NCBI RefSeq assembly: GCF_009647655.1
Contig: NZ_WJFD01000003.1
Coordinates: forward strand, 372,001 to 436,000
Direction of reading: 5' to 3'
Length of the DNA: 64,000 bases
From: Chitinophaga sp. SYP-B3965
GTDB taxonomy: Bacteria; Bacteroidota; Bacteroidia; Chitinophagales; Chitinophagaceae
The notes under the pieces: generated by a model
Database searches by the model: none
What the model was told of the DNA's origin: nothing
What the model saw: only the letters and a program-made list of their open reading frames with translations
Shown: in pieces, positions 60,965 through 64,000 of the stretch
Numbering within the stretch: the first letter of the stretch is position 1
Layout of the letters: each line of letters begins with the position of its first letter
Program-made: the position numbers and the translations under genes

Positions 60965-62932
60965 TCATTCTATATTGATATAAGCAACCGCCCCTCCCCC
61001 TTTAGCCAAAGGCAGCTTTATTTTCGTTTGGCTGTTAACTGACATGGTCTGATAATGATAGTCTGAAGCATTGGTGCTACCTGCATCCGTATATAAGTTA
61101 ACCTGGTAGTTTTTGCCGGCAGGTAAAAAAGAAAAATCAAGCTGCAGTGTTCTTTCATTCCAGTTAGTCATGGCACCAACAAACCATTTGTTCTGATATC
61201 TTTTGGCCATTAAAGCATAAGCGCCTACCTGGGCATCCAATACCCTGGTTTCATCAAATACAGTGGGAACAGCTGACAGGAACTTCAATACGTCCGGGTA
61301 CTTCTCATATTCCACCGGGGAATCGCACAGCATGGCAAGGGGCTGATCGAAGATCACAAACATCGCCAGTTCATGGCATCTTGTTCCTTGTGTAGAAGGC
61401 AATCCCGGATCTACAGGTTTAAATGTTTCTTTGCTGCTGTTCCGCATGGAGCCCGGTGTATAATCCATAGGGCCTGCGAGCATGCGAATGAAGGGGATCA
61501 GCAAGTGATGGTCCGGATTGGCACTATAATCCCATTTTGAACATTCCGCTCCTCTTACGGCCTCATAGTTTACAATGTTGGGATAGGTCCTCTGCAGGCC
61601 GGTAGGTTTGCTGCAACCATGGAAGTTTACCATCAGGTTTCTTTTGGCTGCCGCACGGGCAATCTGCTCAAACCACTGTATGGCCAGCTGATCGTCCCGG
61701 TCAATAAAATCTACCTTAATGCCGGCTGCTCCTATTGACTTTAGAAAATCCAATTGTCCTTCAAGGTCCTTCATCAATGTACTGGCTACACACCATAGAA
61801 AAACGCCTACATGTTTTGATGCAGCACGCTGGATCACACCGCGCACATCAAGCTTTGGATTCACTTTTAGCAAATTATAATTGTCGGACCAGCCGGCATC
61901 GATCATCAGGTATTCGAAATGATTTTCTGCTGCAAAATCTACATAGTAATTATAAAGCGCAGTGTTCCTGTTGGGCATCCCGGAAGGGATAGCTGCTCCC
62001 GGCAGCAATGCATCATGCCACCATTCCCAGGCGGCCTTTCCTGGTTTTATCCATGAAGTGTTACTGATCTTTGAAGGAGTAGCAAGTTTGTAGATCAGCT
62101 GATTGTTAAGCAGCGTTTTATCGTCATCAGTAGCTATGATCACTCTCCAGGGGAAACTTCTTTCGCCATAGGTTTTAGCAATAAAACCAGACCTCTCTTT
62201 CACGACCGATACAAAATCGCCCCAGCTTCCCATTACCGTCTTTAAAGGATAGTGTGACCATAAGCCGGTCATTTTGCCATTATCTTTAAGTACATACATA
62301 CCGGGATAATCAAACAGATCTGATTCTGCGATCACCACTTTAAGGCCAGATTCCGGATAAGCGAATAAGGTGGGGGTAATGGCCTTTTTCCCATCAGGTA
62401 TCAGTGCCAGTTTGTTATATGTTACATAGGGCACTTCCCAGGCAGTAAAGTTGTCTGTTTCAGGAAAGATCACCTGCGGGGTGCCGGGGAGGTTAAAATC
62501 TGCGCGTTCTGCCATTACTTTTATCGTATCTGCGATATGGGTGATGAACCGGTAAGCAAGCCCATCATTATAAGCCCTGAAGGTTATAGCATACTGGCCC
62601 TGAAAGTCGATCAGCAATTCGTTGAAAGCGTTATTGAGTGCGGCCTCCTTACCATACAAGGGTTTTATCTGATCCCTGGATTTTTTCTCTCTTATCTTCT
62701 GGATATCTGCAGACTTTCCCAGCACCTGGTTTTCCAATGTCATGGAGATCACAGATGGAGCAATCACCATCTGATCTTTTAGCGATACGCTGTAAGTAAT
62801 GCTGTCATCTATCAACACATTGAATTGCAGTTTGCCATTTGGTGATGCCAGTGTATACCTTTTAGGGGGCGTAGCAGCACTGGCCACTTTACAGATGAGA
62901 AGTCCGCAAATTAAAATAAGTTTTATGTTCAT
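60965..62932 (-). CDS. GH97 family glycoside hydrolase (retaining alpha-galactosidase-like)
   Basis: The 655-residue exported enzyme has a signal peptide (about 1-19), the GH97 N-terminal beta-supersandwich (about 20-290), a TIM barrel (about 295-560) and a C-terminal beta domain. Motifs include PGKAAWEWWHDALLPG, LMIDAGWSDNY, GAAGIKVDFIDRDDQ and VNFHGCSKPTGLQRTYPNIV. Asp408 in KVDF aligns in position with the nucleophile of the retaining GH97 alpha-galactosidase group, rather than with SusB-like inverting alpha-glucosidases. The operon, with aldose epimerase and GH36, agrees. It starts two bases after the epimerase stop. Confidence 0.92.
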   Translation of the reverse strand: MNIKLILICGLLICKVASAATPPKRYTLASPNGKLQFNVLIDDSITYSVSLKDQMVIAPSVISMTLENQVLGKSADIQKIREKKSRDQIKPLYGKEAALNNAFNELLIDFQGQYAITFRAYNDGLAYRFITHIADTIKVMAERADFNLPGTPQVIFPETDNFTAWEVPYVTYNKLALIPDGKKAITPTLFAYPESGLKVVIAESDLFDYPGMYVLKDNGKMTGLWSHYPLKTVMGSWGDFVSVVKERSGFIAKTYGERSFPWRVIIATDDDKTLLNNQLIYKLATPSKISNTSWIKPGKAAWEWWHDALLPGAAIPSGMPNRNTALYNYYVDFAAENHFEYLMIDAGWSDNYNLLKVNPKLDVRGVIQRAASKHVGVFLWCVASTLMKDLEGQLDFLKSIGAAGIKVDFIDRDDQLAIQWFEQIARAAAKRNLMVNFHGCSKPTGLQRTYPNIVNYEAVRGAECSKWDYSANPDHHLLIPFIRMLAGPMDYTPGSMRNSSKETFKPVDPGLPSTQGTRCHELAMFVIFDQPLAMLCDSPVEYEKYPDVLKFLSAVPTVFDETRVLDAQVGAYALMAKRYQNKWFVGAMTNWNERTLQLDFSFLPAGKNYQVNLYTDAGSTNASDYHYQTMSVNSQTKIKLPLAKGGGAVAYINIE

Positions 62933-62934
62933 GA

Positions 62935-63966
62935 CTATGCTATTGTTCTGAATTTAAAATGAATACTATGCTGATAGACAGATCCCGGCGTTAACACTGT
63001 TGAAGGAAATAAAGACTGGTTGGGACTATCCGGGAAATACTGGCATTCTAAACACAACCCGTCAAAAGGCCCGTATACCTTTCCATGATTTCCTATTTCG
63101 CTGCTTTGCAAATAATCTCCTGTATATAACATTAAGCCGGGATAGGAGGTATATACTTCCATTACCCTGCCTGATTGCGGCGAGGTGAGTATACAAGCCG
63201 GTGCTTTAGCCCATTCGCCTTCATCCAACACATAACAAACATTCAAACCGGAAACATCACCAGCTTCATTCACTGTTAATTTCTCGCTGATCTTATTCTT
63301 CTTAAAAGATAACTCAGCAGCAGGAACGATCAGGCCGGATGGTATATGGTCCGGTCCGGCATCAACTAAGTAATTCGAATGGATCGTAAGCTCGTGATCA
63401 AATATCTTGGTGGTAGCGCCTGAGAGATTAAAATATGCATGATTAGTAAAATTGGCGATCGTATTCTGATCACTGCTTGCCCAATAATCGATCAGCAGTT
63501 CGTTGTCATCAGTCCAGCGATAGCTCACCTTAAATTCCAGGTTACCCGGAAAACCTCCTTCTCCATCTTCGCTAAACAGGCTAAAGGAGAGCGTTTCCCC
63601 GTCAATATCAAAATCAAATACCCGGGCATTAAATCCGGCACTGCCACTATGGATATTATTTCCGCCATCATTAGCATTCAATGTATAACTATTGCCATCC
63701 AGGATAAACTTTGCGCCAGAGATCCTGTTAGCAAATCTTCCAATAGTGGCCCCGATATAATTTTTATCGCAGAGATATCCCTGCAGGTCTGGAAAACCGA
63801 GTATGACATTGCCTGGTAAACCTTTTCTATCAGGAACATAGGCTGCGACTAATGTCGCCCCATAATTGCTAAGGTTTACAAAAGCACCGCTGGCATTTTC
63901 CATCCTGAACAGATGGATCCTGGCATTGTTCTGTTTACTCCACGGATGATGTGTGATCTTACTCAT
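62935..63966 (-). CDS. galM: Aldose 1-epimerase (galactose mutarotase)
   Basis: The 343-residue cytosolic enzyme interconverts alpha and beta anomers of galactose or glucose. Motifs are NLSNYGATLVAAYVPDRKG, the substrate-binding GRFANRISGAKF, catalytic His region NFTNHAYFNLSG and catalytic Glu region LCLECQYFPDSPNQ. It leads the visible part of the galactose operon (epimerase, GH97, porter, DUF5107, GH36) with 2-81-bp gaps; only 34 bp of upstream DNA is in the window, so more genes may precede it. Confidence 0.95.
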   Translation of the reverse strand: MSKITHHPWSKQNNARIHLFRMENASGAFVNLSNYGATLVAAYVPDRKGLPGNVILGFPDLQGYLCDKNYIGATIGRFANRISGAKFILDGNSYTLNANDGGNNIHSGSAGFNARVFDFDIDGETLSFSLFSEDGEGGFPGNLEFKVSYRWTDDNELLIDYWASSDQNTIANFTNHAYFNLSGATTKIFDHELTIHSNYLVDAGPDHIPSGLIVPAAELSFKKNKISEKLTVNEAGDVSGLNVCYVLDEGEWAKAPACILTSPQSGRVMEVYTSYPGLMLYTGDYLQSSEIGNHGKVYGPFDGLCLECQYFPDSPNQSLFPSTVLTPGSVYQHSIHFKFRTIA

Positions 63967-64000
63967 AAACTTCTAAAGGCGCAGATTGGTTAACTGTAAT

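Overview
The window reads as chromosomal DNA of a Bacteroidota bacterium, most likely a Chitinophaga-like member of the Chitinophagaceae. The evidence is three SusC/SusD-type systems, many exported glycoside hydrolases (GH92, GH130, GH95, GH36, GH97), a type IX secretion C-terminal sorting domain, a DUF5107 protein, and promoters of the Bacteroidota TTG-N19/20-TAnnTTTG type. I see no rRNA, tRNA, CRISPR array, insertion sequence or phage gene.

Layout. 1-1270 is the N-terminal part of a SusC receptor (minus strand, cut by the window edge), divergent from an AraC regulator. 2491-6158 holds an orphan TPR sensor kinase overlapping a metallo-beta-lactamase-fold gene, then an exported PPC/DUF296 protein. 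6112-9453 (minus) is transketolase plus two HAD phosphatases. 9562-11839 is an SDR / NAD(P)-binding / AraC operon, followed by a tiny lipoprotein.

12071-31797 is the main accessory locus. A LacI-type regulator (23044-24066) sits between two sets of targets. On the minus strand is an apparent eight-gene operon: SDR, RidA, 3-hydroxyacyl-CoA dehydrogenase-like, M19 dipeptidase, SusC, SusD, PKD lipoprotein, GH92. On the plus strand are a T9SS-exported beta-helix protein, a three-domain SGNH/alpha-beta-hydrolase/SGNH esterase and a GH28-like beta-helix enzyme. Perfect CAACCGGTTG palindromes flank the regulator as two pairs, each pair with the same 27-bp centre-to-centre spacing.

31804-35672 carries small membrane and exported proteins. 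Among them is a secreted protein whose C-terminal half resembles eukaryotic ubiquitin but lacks the terminal diglycine (33604-33942), and a DUF2975/XRE pair. 35812-38391 encodes a PEP-synthase-like enzyme whose domain order fits rifampicin phosphotransferase. 38386-45468 has a regulator, a TIGR03364-type FAD oxidoreductase and a second complete SusC/SusD pair. 45603-48439 holds a membrane-anchored unknown, an acyltransferase and an exported GH130. 48443-51484 (minus) is a serine hydrolase and an ArsR/SRPBCC/DHFR-like operon with a clear operator.

51670-53997 is a GH95 alpha-fucosidase-family enzyme. Convergent with it, 54012-63966 (minus) is an alpha-galactoside operon: aldose 1-epimerase, GH97, sugar porter, DUF5107-TPR protein and GH36. 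Together the exported glycosidases would release galactose, which the porter imports and the epimerase equilibrates.

Functions are assigned from motifs and family knowledge; no database search was run.
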